64,000 nucleotides of DNA from [Erwinia] mediterraneensis (GCF_900604315.1 NZ_LR026978.1:3420013-3484012), one strand, 5' to 3'; counted from the first letter of the stretch, positions 27,514 to 35,593 are shown. Translations and numbers: made by a program. Notes: a model not told the origin generated them from the letters alone.

Positions 27514-28770
27514 GTGAGCCGCTCTTCCCGGACCGCGCCGCTGCATGACATGGCACCTGTGCACGCGCCGGTCTCTGCCGCTGGACAACGCCCCCTGATC
27601 AAACGGGGCTCGCCACTTTTTATGCGTGTTACTCTGGCCTTCTTCTCTGCCGGACTGGCCACCTTTGCGCTGCTTTATTGCGTGCAGCCGCTGTTGCCGG
27701 TGCTGTCGCAGCAGTTTGGCGTCTCGCCTGCGGCCAGCAGTTTCGCCCTCTCGCTTTCCACCGGTATGCTGGCGCTGGGCCTGCTGATCACCGGCCCGCT
27801 CTCGGATGCGGTGGGACGCAAATCAGTCATGGTGACCGCACTGATGCTGGCGGCCATCTTTACCCTGATTTCGACCACTATGCACAGCTGGCACGGCATA
27901 CTGATCATGCGTGCGCTGATTGGTCTTGCGCTGAGCGGCGTGGCGGCAGTGGGGATGACCTGGCTGAGCGAAGAGATTCATCCCGGTTTTATCGCCTTTT
28001 CTATGGGCCTTTATATCAGCGGCAACGCCATTGGCGGCATGAGCGGACGCTTGCTGAGCGGTGTGCTCACCGATTTTTTCTCCTGGCGTGTCGCCATGGC
28101 GACCATCGGCTGCTTCGCGCTGGCATCCGCCCTGATGTTCTGGAAAATCTTGCCCCCCTCACGTCATTTTCGTCCGGCGTCACTGAAGCCGCGCAGTTTA
28201 CTGATCAACTTTCGTCTGCACTGGCGTGATGCGGGTTTGCCGCTGCTGTTTGCGGAAGGCTTTCTGCTGATGGGGGCTTTCGTTACCCTGTTTAACTATA
28301 TTGGCTACCGCCTGTTGAGCGCGCCTTACTTTCTCAGCCAGAGCGTTGTGGGGCTGTTATCGCTGGTGTATCTCCTCGGCTCCTGGAGCTCGCCCAAAGC
28401 GGGGACGATGACGGTGCGTTTCGGGCGCGGTCCGGTGATCCTCGCCTCAACCGCGATTATGTTGACCGGCCTGGTATTGACCGCATTCAGTACCGTCTGG
28501 GCGATTCTGCCGGGAATTATGCTGTTTACCGCCGGTTTTTTCGCCGCCCACTCGGTAGCCAGCGGCTGGATTGGTCCGCGTGCGCGTCGCGCCAAAGGCC
28601 AGGCTTCCTCTCTTTATCTGTTCAGCTATTACGTCGGTTCCAGTGTGGCCGGTACAGTGGGGGGCCTTTTCTGGCATAACTTTGGCTGGTGCGGCATTAC
28701 GCTGTTTATCAGCACACTGCTGATAATGGCGTTGCTGGTTGGCTGGCGTCTGCATCAACGTCAGCTGTAA
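27514..28770 (+). CDS. ynfM: MFS transporter YnfM
   Basis: The 418-residue, 12-helix major-facilitator transporter is close to E. coli YnfM (417 residues), including FMRVTLAFFSAGLATFALLYCVQPLLPVLSQQFG (helix 1), GPLSDAVGRKSVMV (motif A) and the C-terminal GPRARRAKGQASSLYLFSYYVGSSVAGT. The family was linked to arabinose-type or drug efflux, but the physiological substrate is uncertain. The start is GTG at 27514, seven bases after TGAGGA; the much longer upstream frame overlaps the divergent ynfL gene and is rejected. A terminator follows. Confidence 0.93.
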   Translation: MSRSSRTAPLHDMAPVHAPVSAAGQRPLIKRGSPLFMRVTLAFFSAGLATFALLYCVQPLLPVLSQQFGVSPAASSFALSLSTGMLALGLLITGPLSDAVGRKSVMVTALMLAAIFTLISTTMHSWHGILIMRALIGLALSGVAAVGMTWLSEEIHPGFIAFSMGLYISGNAIGGMSGRLLSGVLTDFFSWRVAMATIGCFALASALMFWKILPPSRHFRPASLKPRSLLINFRLHWRDAGLPLLFAEGFLLMGAFVTLFNYIGYRLLSAPYFLSQSVVGLLSLVYLLGSWSSPKAGTMTVRFGRGPVILASTAIMLTGLVLTAFSTVWAILPGIMLFTAGFFAAHSVASGWIGPRARRAKGQASSLYLFSYYVGSSVAGTVGGLFWHNFGWCGITLFISTLLIMALLVGWRLHQRQL

Positions 28771-28791
28771 CGGACCGCGCTAACGGAACGA

Positions 28792-28815
28792 AAAAAGGCG
28801 CTACGGTGCCTTTTT
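28792..28815 (+). terminator. Terminator after ynfM
   Basis: AAAAAGGC and GCCTTTTT flank an 8-base loop with some extra pairing, 22 bases after the ynfM stop. It is symmetrical enough to work on both strands. Confidence 0.7.
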
Positions 28816-28926
28816 GCAGGTTCTCGCTTAGCACGATCGTCGTTAGTTCCACATCAAACCGCGTCGCCCCGCCCACACTACACTCCCACTATCCACTCTT
28901 CTTCGCTGTTCAGTCGAGGCGTCAAC

Positions 28927-29127
28927 ATGGGCAGCTGGTATTACGTCAATAAAACCTCCGGCTTCAGTAATAACCATATCGTGCATCGGGCAGGCTGCCA
29001 GTTTCTTCCCGGTGTGCCGGCGCGCATTTTCCCTGGCACCTTTTACAGTGCCAGCGCCGCCATTCAGCAGGCAAAAAGATTATCCCAACGCGTTGGGCTG
29101 CGCGATTTGCTGTGCTATCCCTCCTGA
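28927..29127 (+). CDS. Small conserved-looking hypothetical protein
   Basis: The 66-residue ORF has GAGG upstream of the ATG. It begins MGSWYYVNKTSGFSNNHIVHRAGCQFLP and continues with GTFYSASAAIQQAKRL. It resembles a small bacterial domain type with a W-Y-Y-V-N start, an H-x-V/I-H-x3-5-C centre and a trailing 'A...A' helix, seen as stand-alone proteins of 60-70 residues. Two cysteines and two histidines could bind metal. It sits between ynfM and sotB, both oriented +. Function unknown. Confidence 0.65.
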   Translation: MGSWYYVNKTSGFSNNHIVHRAGCQFLPGVPARIFPGTFYSASAAIQQAKRLSQRVGLRDLLCYPS

Positions 29128-29239
29128 TAAACAGTGAACGCCCACCTGCGTCTGGCCGTACAGGCCAGGTCATTTTCTGAAAAAAACTTCCGTCTGCTGT
29201 TTCCCTGCGCGCACTCTTCATCCACAATAGCGATTAATT

Positions 29240-29255
29240 TGTGACGCAGGTCACT
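29240..29255 (+). promoter_or_regulatory. Candidate CRP site upstream of sotB
   Basis: TGTGA-CGCAGG-TCACT has one mismatch to the CRP consensus and ends 55 bases before the sotB ATG. Sugar-linked control would fit a sugar efflux gene, but this is inferred from the motif alone. Confidence 0.45.
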
Positions 29256-29309
29256 TAAACTGGGCGCACGTTGCGTCCGCATTTGCTGCTCTGACAGATC
29301 TGACTTCTC

Positions 29310-30494
29310 ATGCAAACAACACCCGTTTCCCGTAAGACGGCATGGCTGCGCGTCGTGCTGTTGGCTATTGCTGCTTTTGTTTTTAATACCACAGAATTTG
29401 TTCCTGTCGGCCTGCTTTCCGACATCGCCACCAGTTTCGCTATGAAGACGGCGGACGTGGGGATTATGCTCACCATTTACGCCTGGGTTGTTGCACTACT
29501 CTCCCTGCCGCTGATGCTACTGACGCGACAGATTGAGCGACGTCTGCTGCTCTCGGTGCTGTTCATTATTTTTATTGCCAGCCATGTGCTCTCTACCGTC
29601 GCCTGGGATTTTACTTCGCTGGTGGTGTCACGCGTTGGCATTGCGCTGGCCCATGCGGTGTTCTGGTCGATAACCGCCTCACTGGCGATTCGCGTTGCCC
29701 CGGCGGGCAAGAAAACTCAGGCACTGAGTATGCTGGCTACCGGTACGGCGCTGGCGATGGTACTGGGGGTGCCGATTGGGCGCGTGGTGGGACAATATCT
29801 CGGCTGGCGTACCACGTTCGGCATGATCGGTATCTCGGCGCTGGTGCTGATGCTGCTGCTGGCTAAAGTGCTGCCCAAACTGCCGAGTGAGCATACCGGC
29901 TCGTTGAGCAGTGTGCCGATGCTGTTTCGTCGTCCTGCACTGGTCTGCATGTATCTGCTGGTTACCCTGGTGGTCACGGCGCACTACACCGCCTACAGCT
30001 ATATCGAACCTTTTATGGCCGTTGTGGCACAGGCAAGCGAGAACTTCACGACTCTGCTGCTGTTGCTGTTTGGATCGGCCGGGATTCTTGGCAGCGTGCT
30101 GTTCAGTACGCTGGGCAACAAATTCCCGTCTGCGCTGCTGCTGCTCGCCATTGCGCTGATTACGCTGAGCATGGGGTTGCTGATTTTTGCCGCCGTGCAT
30201 CCTGCTGCCATTAGCGTGCTGTGTATTGTCTGGGGAATGGCCATGATGACCATTGGTCTGGCGATGCAGGTACGTGTGCTGGCGCTGGCGCCTGATGCTA
30301 CCGATGTGGCGATGTCGCTGATGTCTGGTATTTACAATATTGGTATCGGGGCGGGTGCACTGCTGGGGAATCAGGTGAGTGAACATCTGCATATGGCGGA
30401 TGTGGGTAATGTGGGCGCGCTGCTGGGGCTGGCTGCGTTGTTCTGGTGTCTCTGGAGTTTTCGCCGCTATCCGCAGTTGCGCAGTAACGGATAA
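29310..30494 (+). CDS. sotB: Sugar efflux transporter SotB
   Basis: The 394-residue, 12-helix MFS exporter matches E. coli SotB (YdeA), which exports arabinose and IPTG and limits sugar toxicity. Visible features are [46 protein letters not shown] (helices 1-2), [20 protein letters not shown], and [17 protein letters not shown] (the antiporter motif of helix 5). It is monocistronic, with a CRP-like site upstream and a hairpin downstream facing the convergent DUF1471 genes. Confidence 0.95.
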   Translation: MQTTPVSRKTAWLRVVLLAIAAFVFNTTEFVPVGLLSDIATSFAMKTADVGIMLTIYAWVVALLSLPLMLLTRQIERRLLLSVLFIIFIASHVLSTVAWDFTSLVVSRVGIALAHAVFWSITASLAIRVAPAGKKTQALSMLATGTALAMVLGVPIGRVVGQYLGWRTTFGMIGISALVLMLLLAKVLPKLPSEHTGSLSSVPMLFRRPALVCMYLLVTLVVTAHYTAYSYIEPFMAVVAQASENFTTLLLLLFGSAGILGSVLFSTLGNKFPSALLLLAIALITLSMGLLIFAAVHPAAISVLCIVWGMAMMTIGLAMQVRVLALAPDATDVAMSLMSGIYNIGIGAGALLGNQVSEHLHMADVGNVGALLGLAALFWCLWSFRRYPQLRSNG

Positions 30495-30501
30495 AGATTT
30501 T

Positions 30502-30521
30502 CAGCGGGCCGTGGCCCGCTG
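30502..30521. terminator. Hairpin between sotB and DUF1471 gene
   Basis: A 9-bp perfect stem CAGCGGGCC/GGCCCGCTG with a two-base centre lies between convergent stops. Flanking A/T is short on both strands (AAAATC on the minus strand), so it is probably a modest bidirectional terminator. Confidence 0.55.
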
Positions 30522-30549
30522 AAGTCTGCTGACTACGCTGTTATGCCGC

Positions 30550-30807
30550 TCAGTTATAGCGGTTCGCGATGCCATGCAGGGCGTTGTTGCCAGAGATCGA
30601 AGCGGTGCGGAACGACGTTGTTTCCGCCGCCACGCCCTTTGCGCCAAGCTGCTCCTCCAGCGGCAGCAGCGTACTGCTGCCAAAGGCGCTGATAACCCCG
30701 GTTTCATTATAAACACCAGGAATTTCATTAGCCTGCTGGGCGGCCTGGCTGGCAAGGGAAAAGAAACCCGACAGCAGTGCCAGCGTAATCACTTTCATTG
30801 TTGTCAT
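30550..30807 (-). CDS. DUF1471 (YdgH/BhsA/McbA-like) periplasmic protein
   Basis: The 85-residue secreted protein has a signal peptide (KVITLALLSGFFSLASQA) and one DUF1471 domain (GVISAFGSSTLLPLEEQLGAKGVAAETTSFRTASISGNNALHGIANRY). Members such as BhsA and McbA respond to stress and influence biofilm and surface properties. The first of two nearby ATGs (30807) is used because AGGAGG sits seven bases before it. It is 33 bases downstream of a paralogue in the same direction. The final residue of the usual -IY- ending differs (ANRYN). Confidence 0.9.
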   Translation of the reverse strand: MTTMKVITLALLSGFFSLASQAAQQANEIPGVYNETGVISAFGSSTLLPLEEQLGAKGVAAETTSFRTASISGNNALHGIANRYN

Positions 30808-30840
30808 GATAACCCTCCTTTCCTCTCTCCGGCGTCTGGC

Positions 30841-31098
30841 TTACTGATAAATCACGGCGGTGCCGTGCAGTTTGTTCTGGCCGGTGGTAGAGGTAATGCG
30901 GAACGATTTCGCACCGGCGGCATCGGCTTTCGCATTCAGCTGAGCTTCCAGCGAATCCAGGCTGCTACCGCCCTGGGCGGAGATGGTGCCTACCGGCTGT
31001 TGATGCAGCGGATCGCTGGTCACCTGTTCAGCAGCAAAAGCGCCAAAGGACATGGAAGTCAGGGCAACGGCAGCCAGGGTCAGTTTGATGTTTTTCAT
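30841..31098 (-). CDS. DUF1471 (YdgH/BhsA/McbA-like) periplasmic protein, paralogue
   Basis: This is the first gene of a tandem DUF1471 pair. The 85-residue product has a signal peptide ending SFGAFA and the domain PVGTISAQGGSSLDSLEAQLNAKADAAGAKSFRITSTTGQNKLHGTAVIYQ, the classical BhsA-like sequence. It is divergent from a TetR-type regulator; the gap contains three related operator-like palindromes, one of them 48 bases before this ATG. Expression is therefore probably repressed by that regulator and released by a small-molecule stress, as bhsA is by ComR. Confidence 0.93.
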   Translation of the reverse strand: MKNIKLTLAAVALTSMSFGAFAAEQVTSDPLHQQPVGTISAQGGSSLDSLEAQLNAKADAAGAKSFRITSTTGQNKLHGTAVIYQ

Positions 31099-31145
31099 AG
31101 CGACTCTCTTCTTCAGATTTTGATAAGGTTTATGTCGTCATTTAA

Positions 31146-31159
31146 TTAACGATCATTAA
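31146..31159. promoter_or_regulatory. GATC-centred operator 1
   Basis: TTAACGATCATTAA fits TTA-N2-GATC-N2-TAA. It sits inside a longer perfect inverted repeat (TTTAATTAA at 31141-31149 and TTAATTAAA at 31156-31164) and is 48 bases upstream of the DUF1471 start, where a repressor would block that promoter. Confidence 0.6.
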
Positions 31160-31200
31160 TTAAAGAGTATGCCTCTTCTGTCAGGGCGTCAACTATTTTA

Positions 31201-31214
31201 TTAATGATCGATAT
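31201..31214. promoter_or_regulatory. GATC-centred operator 2
   Basis: TTAATGATCGATAT matches the same TTA-N2-GATC-N2-TAA pattern with one mismatch in the last half site. It lies 55 bases from operator 1, about five helical turns. Confidence 0.5.
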
Positions 31215-31345
31215 TTTAATCACAAGGTGGCGTCATTATGGCCGTGGCGGCCGGTTGCCACTGAACCAATCAGGCGTTTTATCCGGTCGGCACACAAAAG
31301 GTTAAATCTCGTCTCAGGCAGCCGCTGTGCGCCTTGCATATTTTT

Positions 31346-31359
31346 TTAATGATCGGTAA
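31346..31359. promoter_or_regulatory. GATC-centred operator 3 in the TetR gene promoter
   Basis: TTAATGATCGGTAA matches TTA-N2-GATC-N2-TAA fully. It falls between a candidate -35 (TTGCAT, 31334-31339) and a -10 (TAATTT, 31357-31362) with 17-base spacing, 35 bases before the regulator's ATG. This suggests autorepression. Confidence 0.6.
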
Positions 31360-31393
31360 TTTATTGGCTGTGTTTCTTTGTGTGTGAGGTGCT

Positions 31394-32044
31394 ATGAGCC
31401 AGAATCAGGATACTGTGGTGAAGAAAAGTCGCGGGCGCCCGAAACGCTTTGACCGTGAAGCCGCACTGGATAAGGCGCTGGAGCTTTTCTGGGCACACGG
31501 CTATGAAGCGACCTCGCTTTCCGACCTGGTGAGCGCAACTGGCGCAAAAGCCCCTACGCTCTATGCGGAATTTGAGAGTAAAGAGGGATTGTTCCGGGCG
31601 GTCATGGATCACTACAGCCAGAAATTCACTGCCCAGCGCGATGCGGCGCTACGCAGTCCGGGGCAAAGCGTGACTGAGGCCATTGATAATTATTTTCGCG
31701 CCACTGCTGCCTGCTTTACCGATTGCAGCAAACCTGCAGGCTGCTTTTTTATCTGTACCTCGACGGCCCTGGCGGCTTCCTCGGGCGAACTGGCGCGCAC
31801 ACTGTTACAGCGCCATCAGGCACAGGAAGCCAGCCTGAAGGCTTTTCTGCAGGAACGGCTGGAACTGGGCGAGCTGAAAGCAGATACCGATACCACCGCC
31901 CTCGCGCGTTATCTTTCCTGTATACTGCAGGGCATGTCAGTACGGGCACGTGAAGGTGCGATACGGGAAGAACTGGACAGCATTATTGATACCATGATGG
32001 CTCTCTGGCCAAAACTGACAGGCGTGTGTCAGGCAAAAGCATAG
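31394..32044 (+). CDS. TetR/AcrR-family regulator
   Basis: The 216-residue repressor has an N-terminal TetR helix-turn-helix (RFDREAALDKALELFWAHGYEATSLSDLVSATGAKAPTLYAEFESKEGLFRAVMDHY, about 18-72) and an all-helical ligand domain rich in cysteines (ATAACFTDCSKPAGCFFICTS). The cysteine cluster could sense thiol-reactive or metal stress, but that is only a suggestion. The start is ATG 31394 with GAGG upstream. It is divergent from the two DUF1471 genes, with matching operators at both promoters; they are its likely targets. It is not in the ComR size range or setting exactly, so no symbol is given. Confidence 0.9.
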   Translation: MSQNQDTVVKKSRGRPKRFDREAALDKALELFWAHGYEATSLSDLVSATGAKAPTLYAEFESKEGLFRAVMDHYSQKFTAQRDAALRSPGQSVTEAIDNYFRATAACFTDCSKPAGCFFICTSTALAASSGELARTLLQRHQAQEASLKAFLQERLELGELKADTDTTALARYLSCILQGMSVRAREGAIREELDSIIDTMMALWPKLTGVCQAKA

Positions 32045-32098
32045 CGCTGGCATACGAACAACTGGCCAGATTACATCGCTTGCGAGAGGGAAAGGATC

Positions 32099-32416
32099 AT
32101 GAAATATCTGACGCTCTGCCTTTCCCGTCCGGTAAGCCGGGTGATGCTGGAGGATTTGAAAGCGATCATTCCTGGCGACGCGCTGCGCATCTTTATTAAT
32201 GGCCTGGATGAACAGCGGTATACCACGCTGGAGTGTGTGCAGGATGAGCGGTTCTGTGCGCTGATCGCTTCAGCCATTATCGTCTGGCGGCAACTGGGTT
32301 ATATCAACACTATTCTGTTTCAATCCGGCGAGTTAACGCGCCGGGCGGATGATGCCAGCCAGTTTCAGCTGTTCACCATGATGAAAACATCACGGGCAAT
32401 ACTGCAAGTTGCCTGA
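32099..32416 (+). CDS. Hypothetical protein of 105 residues
   Basis: A good AAAGGA ribosome site precedes the ATG. The protein starts MKYLTLCLSRPVSRVMLEDLKAIIPGDALRIF and contains a hydrophobic patch (CALIASAIIVWRQLGYINTILF) that could be a buried helix rather than a true membrane span. No known domain was recognised. It lies 54 bases after the TetR gene and 16 bases before a YoaK-like membrane peptide gene, all on +, so the three may be co-transcribed. Confidence 0.55.
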   Translation: MKYLTLCLSRPVSRVMLEDLKAIIPGDALRIFINGLDEQRYTTLECVQDERFCALIASAIIVWRQLGYINTILFQSGELTRRADDASQFQLFTMMKTSRAILQVA

Positions 32417-32432
32417 CCCTGCAGGAAAAAAA

Positions 32433-32531
32433 GTGAAAATCGGCGTTCTTTTTCCCATTGCGATTATTGTTGTGGGCGTTTCATTTCTGGCCTGGTTTGT
32501 TCTCAGCGGCGCCGCCGTGCCGGGCAGTTAA
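32433..32531 (+). CDS. yoaK: YoaK-like small membrane protein (32 residues)
   Basis: This GTG-started micro-ORF has AGGA seven bases upstream. Its 32-residue product is a single transmembrane helix with the start MKIGVLFPIAI and end FLAWFVLSGAAVPGS. From memory this aligns end to end with E. coli YoaK, also 32 residues (MRIGIIFPVV start, FLAWFF core, APGA end). E. coli YoaK is an inner-membrane microprotein of unknown role. It is too short for routine ORF calling. It follows the 105-residue gene by 16 bases. Confidence 0.75.
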   Translation: MKIGVLFPIAIIVVGVSFLAWFVLSGAAVPGS

Positions 32532-32548
32532 CATCAGGCTGTGACAGC

Positions 32549-32815
32549 TCAGCGCAACTGACTGTCTTTACTGCCGCGACGATTAAACAGCGCATGGTTA
32601 TTCTGCTGTTTATCGATTTCCTGCTGGCAGGCGAGACAATATTTTACCCCTTTCAGCGCATTGCGCCGGGCGAGAGGTATCTCTTCGCCACACTCTTCGC
32701 AAAAACGCGCGCTCTCCCCCTGCCCGATCGACTGGCGCACGCGGGTAATTTCATCATTGACGGTGGTATCGATCTGGTCCTGTACGGCTCCGTCAGAAGC
32801 CCAACCGCTTGCCAT
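32549..32815 (-). CDS. ybiI: DksA/TraR-type C4 zinc-finger protein YbiI
   Basis: The 88-residue protein has the ends of E. coli YbiI (MASGWA at the start, NRRGSKDSQLR at the end, also 88 residues). Its C4 zinc finger is CEECGEEIPLARRNALKGVKYCLACQ (about 39-64), the fold shared by DksA and TraR. It lacks the long coiled coil of DksA, so direct action in the RNA polymerase secondary channel is uncertain. It is monocistronic and convergent with the YoaK-like gene. Confidence 0.95.
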   Translation of the reverse strand: MASGWASDGAVQDQIDTTVNDEITRVRQSIGQGESARFCEECGEEIPLARRNALKGVKYCLACQQEIDKQQNNHALFNRRGSKDSQLR

Positions 32816-32910
32816 GTTCGCCTTCCTGTTTATCTGACGTCTGTTTACTAACTATGGCGGCAAAAGCGGGAATTTCAATCACAAGCGGTAAAGTCTGAAT
32901 GGCAGCCATA

Positions 32911-32937
32911 AAAAAACCCGCACCATGGCGGGTTTTT
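32911..32937 (-). terminator. Terminator of the cold-shock gene
   Basis: On the minus strand an ACCCGC/GCGGGT stem around CCATGGT is followed by seven T. It lies about 75 bases after the cold-shock gene stop and upstream of ybiI. Confidence 0.85.
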
Positions 32938-33009
32938 CAGCGTAAGGAGAATCAGCGGTTCCGGCCAGCGGCCATCATCGTTATTCTCATTTTCCTTTAC
33001 GGCTAAATC

Positions 33010-33225
33010 TTATTTAGCAACCACGTTGATTGCAGAAGGACCTTTAGCGGGATTGTCCTGAATTTCGAACTCAACGCGCTGGCCTTCATCAAGCGATTTA
33101 AAACCGTCATTCTGAATAGCAGAGAAATGGACGAATACGTCTTTGCTGCCATCTTCAGGAGAGATAAAGCCGAAACCTTTCTCAGCGTTAAACCATTTTA
33201 CTAAACCAGTCATTTTCTTAGACAT
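33010..33225 (-). CDS. CspA-family cold-shock protein
   Basis: The 71-residue OB-fold RNA chaperone contains both nucleic-acid motifs: KGFGFISP (RNP1) and VFVHFSAI (RNP2). The start [17 protein letters not shown] and the [16 protein letters not shown] ending place it among the CspA/CspB/CspG-like group, but which paralogue cannot be settled. The ATG follows AAAGGT. An in-frame extension up to 33369 lies in the untranslated leader. A long 5' leader, typical of thermosensing csp mRNAs, is likely because the next upstream gene is about 360 bases away. Confidence 0.95.
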   Translation of the reverse strand: MSKKMTGLVKWFNAEKGFGFISPEDGSKDVFVHFSAIQNDGFKSLDEGQRVEFEIQDNPAKGPSAINVVAK

Positions 33226-33584
33226 AACTATTACCTTTAATTGATAGCCTTTCGGCGAACGTGGTCTGGGTACAGAATTTACAGAGCGCTTAAAGAGGAG
33301 ACTCACGAAGAAGGGATATCGAAGGATAACACTTATGATGAGAACTGCTTTACTAAACTGCTTTGGCATGGTCTGCGTATCAAACCGATAACGCTATTAA
33401 CGCACGTTTCCCCTGGGCTGGCAAGCACTGTTCGCTTTTTAATATAAAACTGCCTGCAGATTCCTTTGACGTGCCGGGAGTCGTGCTTGCTCTCCTGGCA
33501 GAGGTAATAAGTTACAGAGGTGGGCAAGGCGTTCATGCGCCTTGCTTTTCTGCTTGCCGTTACGCTAATGGAGGGGGCCAGGGT
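33226..33584 (-). other. Leader and promoter region of the cold-shock gene
   Basis: This 359-base gap precedes the csp ATG. A candidate promoter (TTGCCA, 18 bases, TTAATA on the minus strand around 33395-33425) would give a leader of about 160 bases, the usual length for cspA-type mRNAs. A clear cold box was not identified. Confidence 0.4.
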
Positions 33585-33830
33585 TCAGGCTTTAACTTCG
33601 ACCAGAACCAGCGGATTTTTTTTAATCTGACTGGCGGCCTGTTGGGCTATGGAGCAGACCGCGCAAAGATCTTTCGTTTCCGTTTTATATTCATAATCAA
33701 TAAAACACCTGAATTTTTCACCATAGGAACTGAGCCGACAAAACCGACGGGGTTCAAGCAACTCATCCAACTGTAAAAAGGTTAATGCTGACGGGTTATG
33801 AAACCCTACTCTTACGCGATATGTAGTCAT
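33585..33830 (-). CDS. Hypothetical protein of 81 residues
   Basis: The ORF starts MTTYRVRVGFHNPSALTFLQLDELLEPRRF and contains a cysteine pair in KDLCAVCSIAQQAASQIKKNP. Composition is protein-like, but no ribosome-binding site is visible before the ATG and no family was recognised. It is upstream of and co-directional with the csp gene and divergent from the alcohol dehydrogenase at 34041. It could be a real orphan gene or a chance frame. Confidence 0.4.
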   Translation of the reverse strand: MTTYRVRVGFHNPSALTFLQLDELLEPRRFCRLSSYGEKFRCFIDYEYKTETKDLCAVCSIAQQAASQIKKNPLVLVEVKA

Positions 33831-34040
33831 GGGCTGATTATTTTGCCAAAACCGCAGGAGAGCCAGTTGTTAACACTTCTTTTTGGGATAGGTGAAAACT
33901 AACGTGTTAACGCCGGCAGAAAACAGGTTCTGCTCTGCTGTCAGGGTCACGTTATGCAGATACGAACTGCTCGGAAATGCGCAGAAATCGTAATTCAGCA
34001 CTAAAGTTAACAAACCCTCACCTGAATAAGGATTTCATTC

Positions 34041-35267
34041 GTGAAAGCACTTACATATCATGGCCCTCATCGCGTCAGTGTTGATAACGTGCCCGACCCG
34101 GTGATTGAAGCACAGGATGATATTATTCTGCGCGTCACGGCGACGGCCATTTGCGGCTCTGACCTGCATCTGTATCGCGGTAAAATTCCTCAAACCAGGC
34201 ATGGCGATATTTTTGGCCATGAGTTTATGGGCGAAGTGGTAGAAACCGGCCGTGATGTCACCGCCGTGAAAAAAGGCGATCGGGTCGTCATCCCTTTTGT
34301 GATCGCCTGTGGCGACTGTTTTTTCTGTCAGATGCATCAGTACGCCGCCTGTGAAACCACCAACACCGGGCGCGGTGCGATTATCAATAAAAAGCAGATC
34401 CCACCGCCGGCGGCGTTGTTTGGCTTCAGCCATCTGTATGGCGGCGTGCCTGGCGGCCAGGCAGAGTATGTTCGGGTGCCGAAAGCGAATACCGGCCCCT
34501 TTAAAGTGCCGCCGCTGCTGGCCGACGACAAAGTGCTTTTCCTTTCCGATATCCTGCCCACCGCCTGGCAGGCCGTCAAAAATGCCCAGGTAGGGAAAGG
34601 ATCACGCGTCGCTATCTTTGGTGCCGGTCCGGTTGGCCTGCTGTCAGCTGCCTGTGCTCGTCTGGCTGGCGCGGAACAGATTTTTATGGTCGATCATCAC
34701 CCTTACCGTCTCGAATTTGCGCAAAACCGCTATGGCGTTATCCCGATCAATTTCGATAAAACCGAGGATCCGGCTGAAGTGATTATTGATAACACGCCGG
34801 GCAACCGGGGTGTGGATGCGGTTATTGACGCAGTGGGTTTTGAGGCCAAAGGCAGCACCACAGAAACCATCCTGACTAACCTCAAGCTGGAAGGCAGCAG
34901 CGGTAAAGCGCTGCGCCAGTGCATTGCTGCAGTGCGGCGTGGCGGGATTGTCAGCGTGCCTGGCGTTTATGCCGGCTTTATCCATGGTTTCCTGTTTGGC
35001 GATGCCTTCGATAAGGGACTGACGTTTAAAATGGGACAAACTCATGTGCATGCTTACCTGCCCGAATTACTGAAGCTGATCGAGCAGGGACTACTGACGC
35101 CGGAGGAGATTGTGACGCATCATCTTCCCCTCGATGAAGCTGCCGAGGCCTATAAAATCTTTGAGAAGCGTGAACAGGATTGCCGCAAGATAATTCTTGT
35201 CCCGGGCGCGCAGACCAAAGGTGCCGAAACCCTCGGAACCAGCAGTGCCGGAATCAGTAACAGTTGA
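34041..35267 (+). CDS. Zinc-dependent alcohol dehydrogenase (formaldehyde dehydrogenase-like)
   Basis: The 408-residue zinc medium-chain dehydrogenase is of the glutathione-independent formaldehyde-dehydrogenase group. It has [13 protein letters not shown] with catalytic Cys38, [12 protein letters not shown], and [17 protein letters not shown] with the four structural-zinc cysteines. GAGPVGLL is the Rossmann loop near residue 195, and [14 protein letters not shown] is typical of the group. A C-terminal tail ([20 protein letters not shown]) extends past the usual end. It is a paralogue of the enzyme at 74-1243, sharing the [15 protein letters not shown] and VDAxGxEAKG-like blocks. AAGGA lies upstream; it is monocistronic. 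Confidence 0.92.
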   Translation: MKALTYHGPHRVSVDNVPDPVIEAQDDIILRVTATAICGSDLHLYRGKIPQTRHGDIFGHEFMGEVVETGRDVTAVKKGDRVVIPFVIACGDCFFCQMHQYAACETTNTGRGAIINKKQIPPPAALFGFSHLYGGVPGGQAEYVRVPKANTGPFKVPPLLADDKVLFLSDILPTAWQAVKNAQVGKGSRVAIFGAGPVGLLSAACARLAGAEQIFMVDHHPYRLEFAQNRYGVIPINFDKTEDPAEVIIDNTPGNRGVDAVIDAVGFEAKGSTTETILTNLKLEGSSGKALRQCIAAVRRGGIVSVPGVYAGFIHGFLFGDAFDKGLTFKMGQTHVHAYLPELLKLIEQGLLTPEEIVTHHLPLDEAAEAYKIFEKREQDCRKIILVPGAQTKGAETLGTSSAGISNS

Positions 35268-35494
35268 CAGCAGTGTCTGACGCGCCCTGCCCGTCAGGTT
35301 GCAACAGCGTTGCTCTGCGCAGAAAGAAAAAGGCCGCGATACAGTGGCCTTCACGTAGCTGGCGCTTGCAGGAATGCGCTCACTCTCCTCTCCCCGATAT
35401 CCGGCTTAACAGTAAACGCTGCAATGCCTGGTGCATCGGGGGCGAAGGCCTGGGGACCAGAAAGAAAAAATCCTGTACCTCAGGCCACCATAAT

Positions 35495-35512
35495 TAAGAA
35501 TTGTCTTAATAG
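35495..35512. promoter_or_regulatory. Perfect inverted repeat before a small gene
   Basis: ATTAAGA-ATTG-TCTTAAT forms a perfect 7-bp inverted repeat 82 bases upstream of the small gene at 35594. It may be an operator or simply a weak hairpin; no regulator can be named. Confidence 0.35.
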
Positions 35513-35593
35513 ATGCCTGCATCTGGTTCGGACATGGCAATCTGGCAAAAGGCGCTTAGGCTGTTAATTCAGTCACATTAATCAGGAGGTGTT

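Noticed and set aside
29115-29315. 66-codon minus-strand ORF between the 28927 gene and sotB
   Set aside because: It overlaps the ends of both neighbours and the CRP-like site, with no ribosome site; likely promoter DNA of sotB.
29679-30392. 237-codon ORF antisense to sotB rich in His and Gln
   Set aside because: Typical shadow of a hydrophobic membrane-protein gene (His/Gln-rich reverse reading of CTG-rich codons).
33226-33369. 119-residue form of the cold-shock protein
   Set aside because: CspA proteins are about 70 residues; the extra residues fall in the expected untranslated leader and have no ribosome site.
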